The notes: generated from the letters alone by a model not told the origin. Shown: positions 32,888 to 46,551, numbered from the stretch's first letter. The stretch is DNA of 64,000 nucleotides from Paulinella micropora (GCA_019918135.1 WBZZ01006529.1:43501-107500), one strand, 5' to 3'. Program-made: numbers and translations.

Positions 32888-33122
32888 TGGAATTGAAAAG
32901 TTGTGGAGGGTTGTGCGCACAGCTTGGTTGTCACAGTGAAAGCCAACGTCGCCCAACCCCTCAGACACTGGGTTTCAATTGATATTAATAGTATTGTATT
33001 TTTTTGCTGGAATTGAAAAGTTGTGAAGTGTTGTGCGCACAGCTTGGTTGTCACAGTGAAAGCCAACGTCGCACAACCCCTCAGACACTGGGTTTCGATA
33101 TTAATAGTATTGTATTTTTTGG
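32888..33122. repeat. Tandem duplication, about 120-bp unit, two copies
   Basis: 32888-33007 and 33008-33122 are near-identical: both start TGGAATTGAAAAGTTGTG and contain GCGCACAGCTTGGTTGTCAC and CAGACACTGGGTTTC. The second copy lacks 4 bp (AATT) and carries a few substitutions. Confidence 0.9.
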
Positions 33123-33412
33123 AGGACGGTCCCGTGCCTTATTAATATTACAATAAATACTATAGTTAGTAAAATTTGTAACTACCGTGCCAATATTAAT
33201 ACTAGGTCAATGGTGATACAGGATAAAACCGCAGCTATAGTAAGTCACGTACAAACTCAGTATGACACTCACTTCGAACTTTCAAATCATAACAATTTGC
33301 AAGCCTCCCGAGCCGATACTACTACTATAAAATGAAAGCTTTTCACGTACATATATATTATTTCGCTAATACACTTAAGAAGTTGACACTCACCAACAGT
33401 GAAGAAAAATTA
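33123..33412. other. AT-rich non-coding host spacer
   Basis: No ORF or clear repeat structure. Contains several ATTAATATTA-type strings. Confidence 0.5.
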
Positions 33413-33686
33413 TTGCTGTTGACATTCAAGACAACAACAAAAATTAGTTTTTCATTTTTGTGTCAGATTTTCATTTTTGTGACAGTTTTTCATTTTTGTG
33501 ACAAAAATTCAAATTTTCAAATTTAACGGTAACATTTCGCGAAAATTTACGATATTTTGCGGACGAATATAGCAGTTAATTTGAAAAATTCAAATTTTCA
33601 CCCAAAATCAAAATTCCAACCAAAACTGAAATTCCAACCAAAACAGAAAAATCAATTTTTTTTGTTGTCTTGAATGTCAACAGCAA
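33413..33686. mobile_element. MITE copy 1 with TA target duplication
   Basis: 274 bp with 25-bp perfect terminal inverted repeats (TTGCTGTTGACATTCAAGAC... / ...GTCTTGAATGTCAACAGCAA), flanked by TA on both sides (33411-33412, 33687-33688). The interior has CATTTTTGTGACA repeats and CATTTCGCGAAAATTTAC. It has no coding capacity, so it depends on a transposase elsewhere. The TA duplication suggests a Tc1/mariner-like source. Confidence 0.85.
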
Positions 33687-33873
33687 TATGTGGCACCGGG
33701 GCACAAGACTGTCACGCCAGGTCGGAGTGGTCGAAAGCTGCTCGGTGGCAGCGGCTAGGAACTTGAAGTCACACAGCGCGTGCCGCAGGTGACTCTAACA
33801 TTAACAGTCGCACAGTGACTCCCGACTCATGATTACGAACAGTAGGCGAAATTTGAACGCCGGGCCCGTAGTA
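33687..33873. other. Spacer between the two MITEs
   Basis: GC-richer unique sequence (GGCACCGGGGCACAAG and following) with no gene seen. Confidence 0.5.
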
Positions 33874-34155
33874 TTACTGACGACATTCAAGAGAAAAAAA
33901 ATTGATTTTGGTTGGCCCTTGAATTTTAATTTTGGTTGGAATTTTCATTTTGCCACGGTTGGAAATTTGAAGTTGAAGTTTCAAATTGACGGTTATATTC
34001 GTACGCAAAATATAGTAAATTTTCGCGAAATGTTACAGTTAAATTGGAAAATTTGAATTTTTGCCACAAAAACGAAAAACTGACACAAAATTTAAATTCC
34101 AACCAAAATCCGACCGAAAAATTGATTTTTTTCCCCTCTTGAATGTCGTCAGTAA
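33874..34155. mobile_element. MITE copy 2 with TA target duplication (inverse orientation)
   Basis: 282 bp with about 20-bp terminal inverted repeats (TTACTGACGACATTCAAGAG / CTCTTGAATGTCGTCAGTAA) flanked by TA (33872-33873, 34156-34157). The interior is a diverged, inverted relative of copy 1: its reverse strand has GTAACATTTCGCGAAAATTTAC. The inner TIR part GACATTCAAG is shared and the outer bases differ. A partial third TIR-like string lies just after it (about 34158-34180). Confidence 0.85.
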
Positions 34156-34774
34156 TATTACTGCGGACAATCAAGAGGAAAAATCTTTATCGTTTTTTAG
34201 TTAATACTCAAAATAAGAATTAGTGACCGGAATAAGAAATAGTACTTAATTTTTGAATTAATTTTCAAGTTAAGAATTAACAAGTCAGTGTCAGTCTCAG
34301 ATTCTAGAGATTATTTAAGAAGCTTCCCTTCCAGAACAAGCCCGTGCGACAGCCCATGCTGCCCTTGGCGGGGCTCGGCGCGCAGCTGTGCACACGCGAC
34401 GCGCTGCTCTGGGGGCTGGCGCACAAGCCCCACGAATACTGGCCCGCCCAGGTTCGGGTGCTTCCGGTTGTCCAGCCCGCTAGCGCGAGACGACTGTCTT
34501 GCAGCAAAAAAAAGATTCTGACTGCAAACACGGACGGAAATGGAGGGGGTGGTAAGGAGTAGTTTGTAGAGAGCTTGTCGGCAATTTCCTACGCGAGCGG
34601 CGACACCACAATCCTAACCTAGTCTTCAATCTCACTAACAGAAACAACCAACAAAAAAGCCTGTATATCGAATACGTAAAAAACAGTACTGGCTCAAGGC
34701 AGCACCCGTGCCCTGCCTACGACGGCTGTACCCATGATAGTAACAACGCGTACATCAGCGCCTGCGATGAATTC
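34156..34774 (+). other. Spacer upstream of helicase relic, with possible coding fragment
   Basis: 34320-34490 is GC-rich with coding-like composition in one plus frame (LAGLGAQLCTRDALLWGLAH, EYWPAQVRVLP) but no recognised domain. It may be an exon or the decayed 5' part of the helicase gene. The rest is unremarkable. Confidence 0.35.
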
Positions 34775-36771
34775 ATGCACGTGTCCGTCCTCTGCCTTGC
34801 AGAGGCATGCAGGAGACGGGGCCCGGCTATTTTTGAGCTAGGAGATGGCAAACAGGGTCAGGGCGGCAGCCAGCGCTTGGATTCGAGGGGCACAGAAGGT
34901 AGCAAGGAGGGAGAGTCGCAGGGGATCGACGATGTGCAGGAGCGGGAGGAGGGTGAGAAGGATGGTGACGAAGAAGAAGACGACGAGGAGGAAGACGACG
35001 AGGCTTTGGAAAGAAACGACAGGAAGTATCATGCACGGCTGGAGGGCCTCTTATCCCAGCTTACTCCTCTTGCACGGCCTGCCAAGCTGGATTATGTTGG
35101 ACAAGATCTGCCGTACGGGAGATTTGAAGAGGCCTGCCAAAAGAGGAAACGCACAGTGAGTAAGGCGGTAAAGCTTTTCATGAAATATTGGCAAGGGGAA
35201 GCCGCCGCCAAGCGCAGGTTCAAGCCACTACAGAAAAAGGCCGACGATTCGGGGGAAGATTCAAAGGAGAACTCGGAGGAGGATTCGGAAGAGGAGAACT
35301 CCTGGGAAGACACGTTCGAGGAACGGTACGAAGATGCACGGGAAGAGCTTACGCAAAGGCTAACGCTGTTTATGAATGATTACTTGTGCCAAATCTCAGG
35401 AACAAGCAAAGAGGCAGTCGCAGTGTTCTGGGGGCTGGGGGCAGAGAGGGAGTGGATACTAAAACCAATTAACGATGTTAAGCACCAAGGAGATGATTTG
35501 AAAATAGAGCTGCCCCCGCTCTTAATCAAAGCAAAGACCAAAGGACGCAAGGAGACTCGCGGGAGTGTCAGACCCGACAGAGGTTTGAAGACCACCTTTC
35601 GTAGGGCTTGGCTCCAAAACACCAAACGCAGAGTCGCCAAAGGTATTGACTTTTACACTGACCCAACGGAAGAGGCTGTGCATAATAAGCGCTACAGCGA
35701 ATGCCTGACCAACAAACTAAATGGGTTCACGGGGTTTCGGGTTTCGACTCAGCAGGTTCAAAAGTACATGCAAACACACTGGCTCGACGCGGCAGAAATG
35801 GACCGGCTTGCATCTCCTTTCCGCGACTATGTGCACGACATCATTGCGGGAGGCATGACACAAATGTACCTCTACCTCTTGAAATGGCTGTACAGTCTGC
35901 TGCGCCAAGGACAGAAACCTGAGCAGGCTTGCGTGTTCATCTCCGAGCCAGGAGCAGGCAAGTGTACTCTGGTCGAGCTGCTTGCACGTGTCATCGGAGA
36001 ACAATAGGTATTTGTTTCAAGCAAACCTGATGAACTAACGGGCAAGCACAACTTGCACCTGGGTTTTAAAGTGCTAGTTGTCAGCGAAGAGGCTGTGCAT
36101 AGCACCAACAAGGTCGGGTCCAACGCTATGAAAGAAAAGATAACTTCAAAAAGACTAAACATCAATCCCAAGTTCATGCCCTTGTTTTCCGTTAGAGATC
36201 CGAGCGGGCTATTCTTTAATAGCAATCACGATGACACTGTACTCGTGGAGAGAGGCGACCGTCGCTATATTTTTTTCCCAGTGTCCAACAAATTTGCTAA
36301 TCGCATACGCACAACATCGGCCCAGGAGTACTTTGCACGCCTTCATGCCCTGCCTGATGAGGTGCTAGCCTGGCAATTCTTTTGCTCTCAGGACCCGCGG
36401 GTCGATAAGGTCGACCTCCGCCGGGATGCGCGGTACGATACAGAAATTTTCTGGAATAGTGCGTACACCAGCAGCCCTTGCACGTTCAGTTCTTGTACCA
36501 CACCGTCAAGAATAGCAACTTCCTCGATGAAGTCGAGGGGCCTGTGCACTGGACGCCCAAGGACTGGCACAAAAGTTACAACATCTGGTGCACGCTCAAC
36601 CGAAATGGGCATTTCACGGCGAAGAACATTGTCACCTTTGAGAAAAGCCTTGAAACCTATCTACGATGGGATTCGCAGGCCAAACATCTGCTGGCCGAGG
36701 TCTCTCAGGAGGAACAGGTGCAGCACGTCAGGGCCCAAATCACTGGCGTGTATAATGCGCGATACTCTTGA
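34775..36771 (+). pseudogene. SF3 (D5/P4-like) helicase gene, broken
   Basis: Codons 1-150 are acidic and disordered, and codons about 290-390 are helical. The P-loop is SEPGAGKCT (390-398), with Cys where Ser is usual. An in-frame TAG at 36005-36007 interrupts the gene eight codons later. The same frame then continues through KVLVVSEEAV, KEKITSKRLNINPKF, FNSNHDDTVLVERGDRRYIFF, the Walker B-like / sensor segments of superfamily-3 helicases of viruses and mobile elements. Between about 36460 and 36478 the coding signal moves to another frame and ends at TGA about 36769. It is probably a remnant of an integrated virus or large DNA transposon. No primase domain is visible upstream. Confidence 0.75.
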
Positions 36772-38590
36772 ATCAAGAAAGAAAGCAAGCCGAAACCACA
36801 TGCACTTTTTGTTAAAACTTAAGAAGTTACGTTCACACCCTCGCTGTGTGTTTAGCACCAGACAGACAAAACGAATCTCTGCTTGTTCACAAAAAAGAGA
36901 CAGAAGGGCAGGACGTTTTTCGCGCTAATTGTTTTATGGTGGTGGTGGTGGGGGGGGGGGGGGAAGTTCAACACAGAATAATGGAGATAAATACAGCATG
37001 TGTTTTATCATAATATCCTTGCTTTTCCCTGGACATTTTGAACTACCTCATTCTTTGACATTATTTTTATCAAAACTTATGATTTCCTGTAACTCTGTTG
37101 TTTTTTTCTTTTCGGCCGGACGTGCGATAGGGGGGGGGGGGGGGCGGGGTGCTACAGCCGACTAACCGACTTACCTGCACGCTGCGTCTCGTCTTGTGCG
37201 CCCTGGTAGTCGCGGTCTCGCGCGACGTCAGTAATAGCCCAACTAATGAGTAGCGCGAGGGACAGGGCGCGAACCATACGATGGAAGGAGTAGCTGTAGC
37301 GGGGTATTTGCAAAGCCTAGCACAGTCGACAAACTAAACTAAGAACAATACACTCAGAACATGCTTTTTTTTCTTCAGATACTTGCAGTCCGCAGCGGCG
37401 TGAGTGTGCGCGTCAGAGGGATAGGCACGAGCTCTGACGGAAGATAGCACAAGCAGGAGGCAGGCACCATGGGCCGGCTGCTTGGCTGGCATGATCGGAC
37501 TCATAGGCGCTACCGGCGGGTCGCTATCCAGGCGTGTGGCACGCGGTAAGGAGCAGCCCAGCTGGTCGTGCATAAGGTAGGATAGCAGCAGAGCACAGCT
37601 GGATGCTCCTGCAGCCCAGAGGTCAGCGGGCACTCTCGCAAGGAGCTCCTTACGCCCTGCGCTTGTTCTTGTCAAAAAGGTCTGTCGGGAAAGATCGGCG
37701 GGCTGGGGATTTTTCTGTCAGCTTGTGCCAAACTTTTCCCCGCCCGCCGATCTTCTCCCAAAAGCTCTCGATATTTAAGGCCGTTGCCTTTCTTCGCAGC
37801 CAAAATTTTCTTGGGCACAGGTTAAACCAGGCAAACTTGGCGCCAAGCGGCAAGGGGGGCGTCGGAGGGGGGGGGCCGCCTTATTTCGGTTAACGGTTGG
37901 GGCACCAGCCCGTCCGCAAACTGCGGCGCTTTTTTAGCCACAAATGTTGGCCAAAAGACGTTTCGGCATCGGCCTCAAAGGTCAAAAAGGTCTGTCGGGA
38001 AAGATCGGCGGGCGGGGGATTTTTCTGCCAGCTTGTGCTTTTGGGGGCGGCTCGGCTGCCTCCTGGTGGCGACCCTGACCCTTGGAATAGGAAAACACTG
38101 AAGATGCGGTTATTGCAGGAGATAGATACCACTTCCTCTGCCGTGTCCTCGTTTCCTCCAGGTTTCCTTGCACCTGCCCAAGCTCCGCTATCGTCTGCTC
38201 ACGGTCTTGATTATTGCTGTCGGAAACCACTGATGATGGTGAGCTGGGGGCGACCTTTCCGTTCTCCCTGCTCTGTTCATCCTGTACTTCCCCCTCCTCA
38301 CCGTCCTCGTCGTCTTCCTCGCTCCCGGGAGAGTGCGCTGCCTCTTCCGCGTTGCCCCGCTCCTGTCCCGGTTGCCGGAAGCACTACACACATGACATTC
38401 AGTGTATATCAAACATAAGTCTTCCCTTGGCATGGTTAGCCATGCGCAGATGAAAAGATAAGAGTGTTTGGGCTGGCGGATGCGCGACCTTATCGTTGCT
38501 CCCCGTCATGCCATCCTCCTCCTTCTTGTCACTGTTCTTCTCTTGGATCCATGGTAGTTGCACGAAAGCAGACTAAGAAAGACGTGGATT
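36772..38590. other. Non-coding host sequence, first copy of a dispersed unit
   Basis: No convincing gene. 37030-37620 (CTACCTCATTCTTTGACAT, G-rich run, GGGGTGCTACAGCCGAC, then the CGGCCGGCTGCTT region) recurs at about 46000-46550 and 61980-62550. G runs lie at 36945-36963 and 37130-37144. The ORFs here are short and differ between copies. Confidence 0.55.
37671..38038. repeat. 58-bp direct repeat pair, 310 bp apart
   Basis: 37671-37728 and 37981-38038 share GTCAAAAAGGTCTGTCGGGA ... GCTTGTGC with only a couple of differences. Confidence 0.8.
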
Positions 38591-38639
38591 CGTGCAAGAC
38601 AGGATCACCGATACGTACAGATGCAATTCAGAGTCAAAC

Positions 38640-40205
38640 ACAGATACATAGGGAGTACACACACGCACACACACATACGCGCAGCACACTCCCACACGAA
38701 GCGCAGACACACGCCCAGCACGCAAAGACACGCATGCCCAGCATGTACAGACACACAAGCAAAGCACGCGCAGCACACCGCCAACACTCTCACATATACT
38801 GCACAGACACGCATACGCTGCACGCTCTCACACGCAGCACAGCTACATGCCAAAACATACACGCAGCACAGACACACGCCAAGTACGCACACATACACAC
38901 AGCACACTCCCACGCGCAGCACAGGCACACGCCAAGTACGCACAGACACGCGAAGCACGAAGCACGCACAGACATATACGCAGCACACGTCAAACGGACA
39001 TACGCGCAGCACACTCCCACACGCAGCACAGACACACGCCAAGCACGCAAAGACTTACACGCAGCACGGACACACCCCAAGTACGCACAGACACACACGC
39101 CAAGCACGCACAGACATACGCGCAGCACGCTCTCATACACAACTGAACAGACACGCACACGCAGCACAGACACACGCCAAGCACGCACAGACATGCATGC
39201 AGCACATTTCAATACGCGGCACACTCCCACGCAGCACAGACGCACACGCACGTACAGACAAGCACGCAGCACATTTCCATACGCGGCACACTCCCAAGGC
39301 AGCACAGGCACACACGCCAAGCACGCACAGACATACGCGCAGCACGCTCTCATACACACTGCACAGACACGCACACGCAGCACAGACACACGCCAAGCAT
39401 GCACAGAATACACACAGCACACTGCACGGACACGCACACGCAGCACGCTCTCAGATGCAGCACAGCCACACACGCCAAGCACGCGCAAACACACTCGCAG
39501 CACAGACACACGCCCAGTCCGCACAGACACGCCAAGCGCGAAGCACGCACAGACATACACGCAGCACACTCTACCAAACAGACACGACCGCGCTGCACAT
39601 TCTCACACTAAGCACAGACACACGCCAAGCATGCAAAGACTTACACGCAGCAGAGATAAATGCAGAGCACGCACAGACATACGCTCTCTCACACACACGC
39701 AGCACACTCCCACACCACAGACACGCACACCGCATAGTACGTCCACAGGCAGCACAGACACACGTGTGCGCACAGAAATACACGCAACACACTCCCACAC
39801 ACTGTGCACCGACACACACGCCAGGCACACACACACACACACACACACACATCAAGCACGCGCAGACATACACGCAGCACACACTACGCAAGATATCCAC
39901 ACGCAGCACAGAAACACGCCAAGTACGCCATGCACGCAGCACACTCCCACACAGAAACACGCTAATTACGCCATGCACACAGCAAAATTCCACGCACGTA
40001 GCACAGACACACACTCCAAGCACGCACAAACATACGCGCAGCACACTCTCACACACACCGCACGGACACGCACACGCAGCACAGACACATGCCAGCACGC
40101 ACAGACATAGACGCAGCACACACTGTACAGACATGCACATGCAGCACAGAAACACACCAAGTACACGCCAAGTACGCAAAGACACGCACGCCAAGCATGC
40201 ACAGA
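38640..40205. repeat. CACGCAGCACA-type minisatellite
   Basis: About 1.5 kb of imperfect units of roughly 55-65 bp built from ACGCAGCACACTCCCACACG and CAGACACACGCCAAGCACGC. Several 250-550-codon ORFs on both strands arise because the units lack stop codons. They are Thr/His/Ala/Arg or Cys/Val repeats with no domain, so none is called as a gene. Confidence 0.9.
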
Positions 40206-40551
40206 CTCAAAAGAGGAAATAGCGTTAGTGTCTTGAGTATGGCTCTCTCCTGTGCTTCTAATTTCGCTTTTGATTTCTCAAACGTATAGATTTCACTTCG
40301 CAATAGTAAAATATGCTATTAAAGCTCCATATTTACAAAGGTATACACATACACACAGACTGACACACATAATAGTACATACGTACACATGCACACAAAT
40401 ACCAACACAACACACACATGCCCACACACACACACACACACACACACAAGTCACATACACACACAGACTGACACACATAATAGTACATACTTACACATGC
40501 AAACAAATACCAACACAACACACACATGCCCACACAGTCTCCGCAGCTGTT

Positions 40552-40615
<64 letters not shown>

Positions 40616-40630
40616 TTTTTCTCATCCCCC

Positions 40631-41775
40631 GTGACCGAAAACACGGAGCCAAACGAATGATCGTTGGGGTTGCTGGGATCCCTAGTGGGCACTGGTCTGG
40701 CACCTTGCAACCTACCAAAGGAAATGTAAACTACTTGGAGCGTTTATACAAACACCAACACACCAACGCACGCCCACACCCGCCCACCCACCCACCCTCT
40801 CTCACACACACACACACCTACACAGGCACATAACACGAACATACATTCAAATACATAAACACAAACACGCCAAACACACACATAATACATACATACATAC
40901 ATACATACATACATACACACACACAAAGACAAACACGAGGAAACACACCATCACACACACGCACACACTCACGCTCACGCACACAGACACACATACACAC
41001 CAACACACATAATACATACATACAAACATACACAAACACAAACACAAACATACACACACACACACACACACACAAAAGCGCGCGCCCGCACACGCACACA
41101 CACCATGATACGAACACCAACACACAAACACACAAACATACATGCACACACGCGCTACACACACATACACAGACGTACACAAAGACATACACACATGCAC
41201 ACATATACGCACACCCTCGCCCGTACACGCATACAGACACACAATACATACATACATGTGTAATACATAACATGCATGCATAATAGACATACACACATTA
41301 TGCATACATACTTACATGCACAAACACAAACACACATTCACGCACACACAGACACAAAAACAAAACACACACACACACACACTCTCTCTCACTACATACA
41401 TACGTACAAGACATACTGCAAGACATGTATGCAAGACATGCATGCAAGACATACATTCTGGTGTTATTGTTATGCATATACTTAATTTATACAGTATTTC
41501 TCTTGTGCGTTTAGGTTTTTTTTGGCTTGCTCTGTCGTAGCTATATTGAGAGTTGTGACTGTTGTTGGCTTTACAGCTGGGCGCGATGCCCAGGTATATT
41601 TTCTGACCTTACCGTGAGCCCCCTCCCTCTCTCCCTCTCACTTTCTCTCCCAACACACCTGCTGCCTACTTCGTTGCAATATAATATAAAGAAGTTCACT
41701 TTTTTTGAATGTCATGTTTCTTTTTTGTGGTGCTGAGCTCTAGCTGAACTCGTTTGGCTCCGTGTTTTCGGCCAC
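40631..41775. repeat. Unit bounded by 26-bp inverted repeats
   Basis: GTGACCGAAAACACGG... (40631-40656) is repeated inverted at 41750-41775 with one mismatch (first 26 bp). The interior is CA/TACA microsatellite plus unique sequence. The same pair bounds the matching unit in copy B (54132-55380). No target duplication or ORF was recognised. Confidence 0.7.
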
Positions 41776-41883
41776 AGTGCACATGTTACGAATCCCTACT
41801 CAACAGTTTGACGCCAGACAGTTAACACTGTATAATCTGATTAATCTGTTTCTGGGTGTCGAAGCTTGACCAAATAGCATAAA

Positions 41884-41956
<73 letters not shown>

Positions 41957-43194
41957 TTCTACTTAGGCAAATCTTAGTCTTTGTGCTCTCGTGTAGGTCT
42001 GCATACACCGACCCCTCGTGCCCAAACCGTAAATACTAATACACAGAAAAGAAACAACAATAAGACATGCAACGTTTGATCTATATTTGTCCATGATGCT
42101 TCTCGGGGAGGTTTGGGATGTACAAACTGAGTTTTTGGGAACAACTTTGGAAGGTGCAGAGATATGACTGAGATTTTTTTGATTTGGCAATTTTGGCTGA
42201 TTCATTAGCCGTTACCAGGATCAGGTGGCGGGGAATTTGTTCTCAACAGAAACTGAATTTCTTATATACTTTCACTGTGATTTCTTTAGATTGTTTACTT
42301 AGAACAACGTTGCTTATTATAGGCAAGACACCTAAAACAAAATACTGCTGTGTAAATCAACACTGTTAACCGTGGTCGTAACTTAAAACTTGTAATGAGA
42401 AATCAGAAGATATGCATGTAGACAAGACTATAAGAAACTTGTAAATATGAGAAATGAGAAGATGTACATGTAGAAAAGACTGAAAAGAACATCAGATCGG
42501 ATCTATAACTATATTGATTTATGGTGAACATGTATTATTTGTGAGCAGATAGGTGTTTAGCAGTTTTTTGAAAGAGGAAATAGCGTTAGTGTCTTGAGGG
42601 TGGCTCTCTCCAGTTGTGTTTATGATTTCGCTTTTGATTTCTCTTCTTTCAAACTCATTTATTTCTCTTTGCAATAGTACAATTTGTAATGGTGCAATAT
42701 GTAATTAAAATCCTTACTTACATAGGTACAGATACACACAAGTACTCACACAGACAGACACACATACATAGTACATACATACACATGCACAAAAATACCA
42801 ACACACACACACACACACACACAAACACGCTCGCACACACAAAAGCATCAACACACGCACTCACGCCCACGCACACACACACACACACATACACCCACAA
42901 TACATACATGCAATACGTGCATCTAATGCATCATACATACATACAAAATCATACATACATACATACATTTTTGTATTATGTATATACTTAATTTAGAACG
43001 ATTTATCTTATATAATCAGGTTTTTTGTTCTTGCTCGGTGGTTATTTATATTGACGTTTGTGATTGTTGCTGGTTTTCCAGCCAGGCCGCGATGCTCCCT
43101 CCCTCCCTCCCTCTCTCAGTCTCTAAGTTCACTCAGTCTCTCTCTCCTCCCCTACCCCCTCACTCTCTCTCTCTCGCTTTTTGTTTGAGAGAGA

Positions 43195-43478
43195 GAAAGT
43201 AGTAGTAGTAGTTGGATTAGGGTTGGATAGTAGTAGTATTAGTAGTTGGATTAGGGTTAGATAGTAGTAGTACCAGTTGGACTAGGGTTAGATAGTAGTA
43301 GTAGCAGTTAAATTAGGCTTAGAGAGTAGTAGTAGTTGGATTAGGGTTAGAGAGTAGTAGTAGTAGTTGGGTTAGGGTTAGAGAGTAGTAGTAGTAGTTG
43401 GGTTAGGGTTAGAAAGTAGTAGTCGTAGTAGTTGGATTAGGGTTATATAGTAGTAGTAGTGGTTGGATTAGGGTTAGC

Positions 43479-43557
<79 letters not shown>

Positions 43558-43595
43558 TGGATTATGGTTAGATAGTAGTAGCAGTAGCAGTAGTT

Positions 43596-43657
<62 letters not shown>

Positions 43658-43920
43658 TGGATTTGAGAGTAGTAGTAGTTGGATTAGGGTTATATAGTAG
43701 TAGGAGTAGTAGTAGTAGTAGTTGGATTAGAGTTAGAAAGTATTAGTAGTAATTGGATTAGGGTTAGATAGTAGTAGTTGGATTAGGATTTGAGAGTAGT
43801 AGTAGTTGGATTAGGGTTATATAGTAGTAGTAGTAGTAGTTGGATTAGAGTTAGAAATGTAGTAGTAATTGGATTAGGGTTAGATAGTAGTAGTTGCATT
43901 AGGGTTAGGGTTAGGGTTAC
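43195..43920. repeat. TAGTAG / GGATTAGGGTTAGA array with TTAGGG tract (copy A)
   Basis: TAG triplet runs alternate with TTGGATTAGGGTTAGAGAG units. The array ends in TTAGGGTTAGGGTTAGGGTTA at about 43898-43918, an interstitial telomere-like tract. Confidence 0.9.
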
Positions 43921-46551
43921 CTACTCCTTCCCCCCTCACACACACATTCACTCAGTCTCTCTCTCCTCCCCTACCACCTCACCCTCTCTCTTCCCCAAAA
44001 AATCAAGTAACCATTTTTGTCTACCCCCCCCCCCCCCGGGGGGGCCTTCCCCGGAAATCAGCGGGGAAATAATTTTTTGGCGGCCGAGGGTCTGAATTTT
44101 TTGCCCCCCCCTCCCCTCCTCCCCCCTTTCCCCTCGGGGAATGGGAGAATTTGGGGGTCTGAATTTTTTGCGGCCCCCCCCCCCCCCCCCCCCCCTCCTC
44201 CCCCCCTCCCCCCGGCCTTCACCCAACTTCGGGGGAAAACTTCCTTGGCGGCCGACGAGAATGTTTTGTTCTATCTGAAAAACCCAACGCACGCAAGATT
44301 CGGTAAAATTCCTTTCGCGCGAGATAGTTATGCACGGTAGGGCGCTAAATTCGACTTTTTCGCTCCCCCCTGACACCACCACCAACCCCCCTTCCCCCCG
44401 GGCCCTCCTCCAAAAATCAATGAATAAATTTTTCTGCCCCCCCCCCCCCCCCGCGGCCCTCCACCAAAAATCAAGGAACAAATTTTTCTGGCCCCCCCCC
44501 CCCCCCCGGCCCTCCCCAAAAAATCAAGGAACAAAATTTTCTGCCCCCCGCCCCCCCCGGCCCTCCCCAAAAAATCAAGGAGAAAAATTTGGAGGCCGAG
44601 GACGAACATATTTTTTTTTTCTTCTATGGTCGGGGTGACAGGTGGCGCGTGAAAAATCCAAACATCCCAATCCACGCAAGATTCGGTTAAATTCCTTCAC
44701 GCCAAACAGTCCGTTGCGCAAGACCAGCTCGTCTAAGTCGCCGGGTCAGCGGCCAAACGATATTTTCTTCTTCGCTCTTCGTGATTTTTTTCCACTTACA
44801 CCATCTCCCCCCACCCCTCGGGAAATGGGAGAATTCGGGGGTCTGAGTTTTTTCGGCCCCCCCCCCCCCCCCAACCCCCAACGGCCTTTCCCCGAAAATC
44901 GGGGAAACAAATTTTTCTCTCTCTCCCCCCCCTCCTCCCCTCCCTCCCCCCGGCCTTCGTCCAACTTCGGGTGAAAACTTCCTTGGCGGCCGACGAGAAT
45001 TTTTTGTTCTATCTGAAAAACCCAACGCACGCAAGATTCGGTAAAATTCCTTTCGCGCGAAATAGTTATGCAAGGATAGGGCGCTGAATTCGACAGGTTA
45101 GCGACCAAACAATTTCTTGCGCTCGTGGTGCCACGGTTTTTTTTCTCTCTGCTACCATTCGCCTTAGTCAAATGTGGCAATATTAGCAGTACTTTGTTTG
45201 TAATAATTACTTCTGTCATATTTAAGCGAACAAGTGGGTGCATCCTGGCTCGCCGCTGACGATTTTATTTTTTGATAACATAACTAAGTCACTTCCAGAT
45301 AAGATTTTACCTCCGTACCTTGACGTATCGATAGAGCATGTCTTGAAATATTAATATCCAACTTATTTCAGTATTACTACGTTGAGAAATGATGATTTTA
45401 TTCAGTTTGAAAAACACTGCCACATTTGTGGCAATGACTAGGATTGCTCGCGTTCAACTGGCACCTATTTTTGATATATAACATAACTAAGTCACTTCCC
45501 GATAACTTGAGATTTTACCTCCGTACCTCAGTGACGTATCGATATTATTAATAATAGACTTCACTGAGCATGTCTTGAAATATTAATATCAAGCTTATTT
45601 CAGTATTATTACGTTGAGAAATGATGATGTTTTATTCAGTTTCAAAAACACTGCCACAATTGTGGCGGGCGGCAATGATCCACAAATCACAAATGTGGCG
45701 CTCGCCCGCCGGTTAAGGGCTAAAGTCTGAGTTATTACCTACACTGGTTCTCAATATTAATACAAGTTACAGTTGAATTGCACTAATTTGACTCATGATT
45801 ATGATTGTCAATGTGAATTTGATTGTTGACTTTGACACTTAATATCCTAAGCTGTATTAGTAATACTTCCTGGCTCCGGCAACAAATTTTTATAGCATGA
45901 TTAATTTCCAGAGCATTTTCCACTTGACAGTGATCAACCTCAAAAATTTATTTAAAATCATCATCTTTGCTTTTCACTAAACTTGAATTTTTTACTATCA
46001 ACTACCTCATTCTTTGACATCATTTTTATCAAGATCTCCTGGAATTCTGTTGTTTCTTCTTTCTTTTCTTTCGGACGGACGGACCGGGGGTGGGGCGGGG
46101 TGCTACAGCCGACTTACCTGCATGCTGCGTCTCGTCTTGTGCCACTGGTAGTCGTGGTCTCCGACGTCAGCCATAGCCTAAATTGAGTAGCGCGAGGGAC
46201 AGGGCGCGAACCATACGATGGAAGGAGTAGCTGTAGCGGGGTGATTGCAAAGCCTAGCACAGTTGACAAACAAATTAAGAACAATACACTGTGGCAGAAC
46301 ATGCTTTTTTCTTCAGATACTTGCAGTCCGCAGCGGCGTGAGTGTACACGCCAGAGGGAGAGGCACTAGCTCTGACGGAAGATAGCACAAGCAGGAGGCA
46401 GGCACCATCGGCCGGCTGCTTGTCTGGCATGATCGGACTCATAGGCGCTACCGGCGGGTCGCTATCCAGGCATGTGGCACGAGGTAAGGAGCAGCACAGC
46501 TGGATGTGCACAAGGTAGGATAGCAGCAGAGCACAGCTGGACGCTCCTGCA

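Noticed and set aside
38464-40222. Several ORFs of 250-554 codons on both strands
   Set aside because: They coincide with a minisatellite, exist in several overlapping frames on both strands and encode only repeats of the unit. No start context or domain.
40252-41540. ORFs rich in Thr-His or Cys-Val in CA arrays
   Set aside because: By-products of CA/TACA repeats. The duplicated copy near 54 kb changes frame and length freely, showing no coding constraint.
43195-43920. Possible CRISPR-like array
   Set aside because: Units are short TAG triplets and TTAGGG-like strings without unique spacers, in eukaryotic DNA.
43948-45243. Gly/Arg- and Pro-rich ORFs over C runs
   Set aside because: Depend on homopolymer lengths that differ between the two copies (44-45 kb and 58-59 kb).
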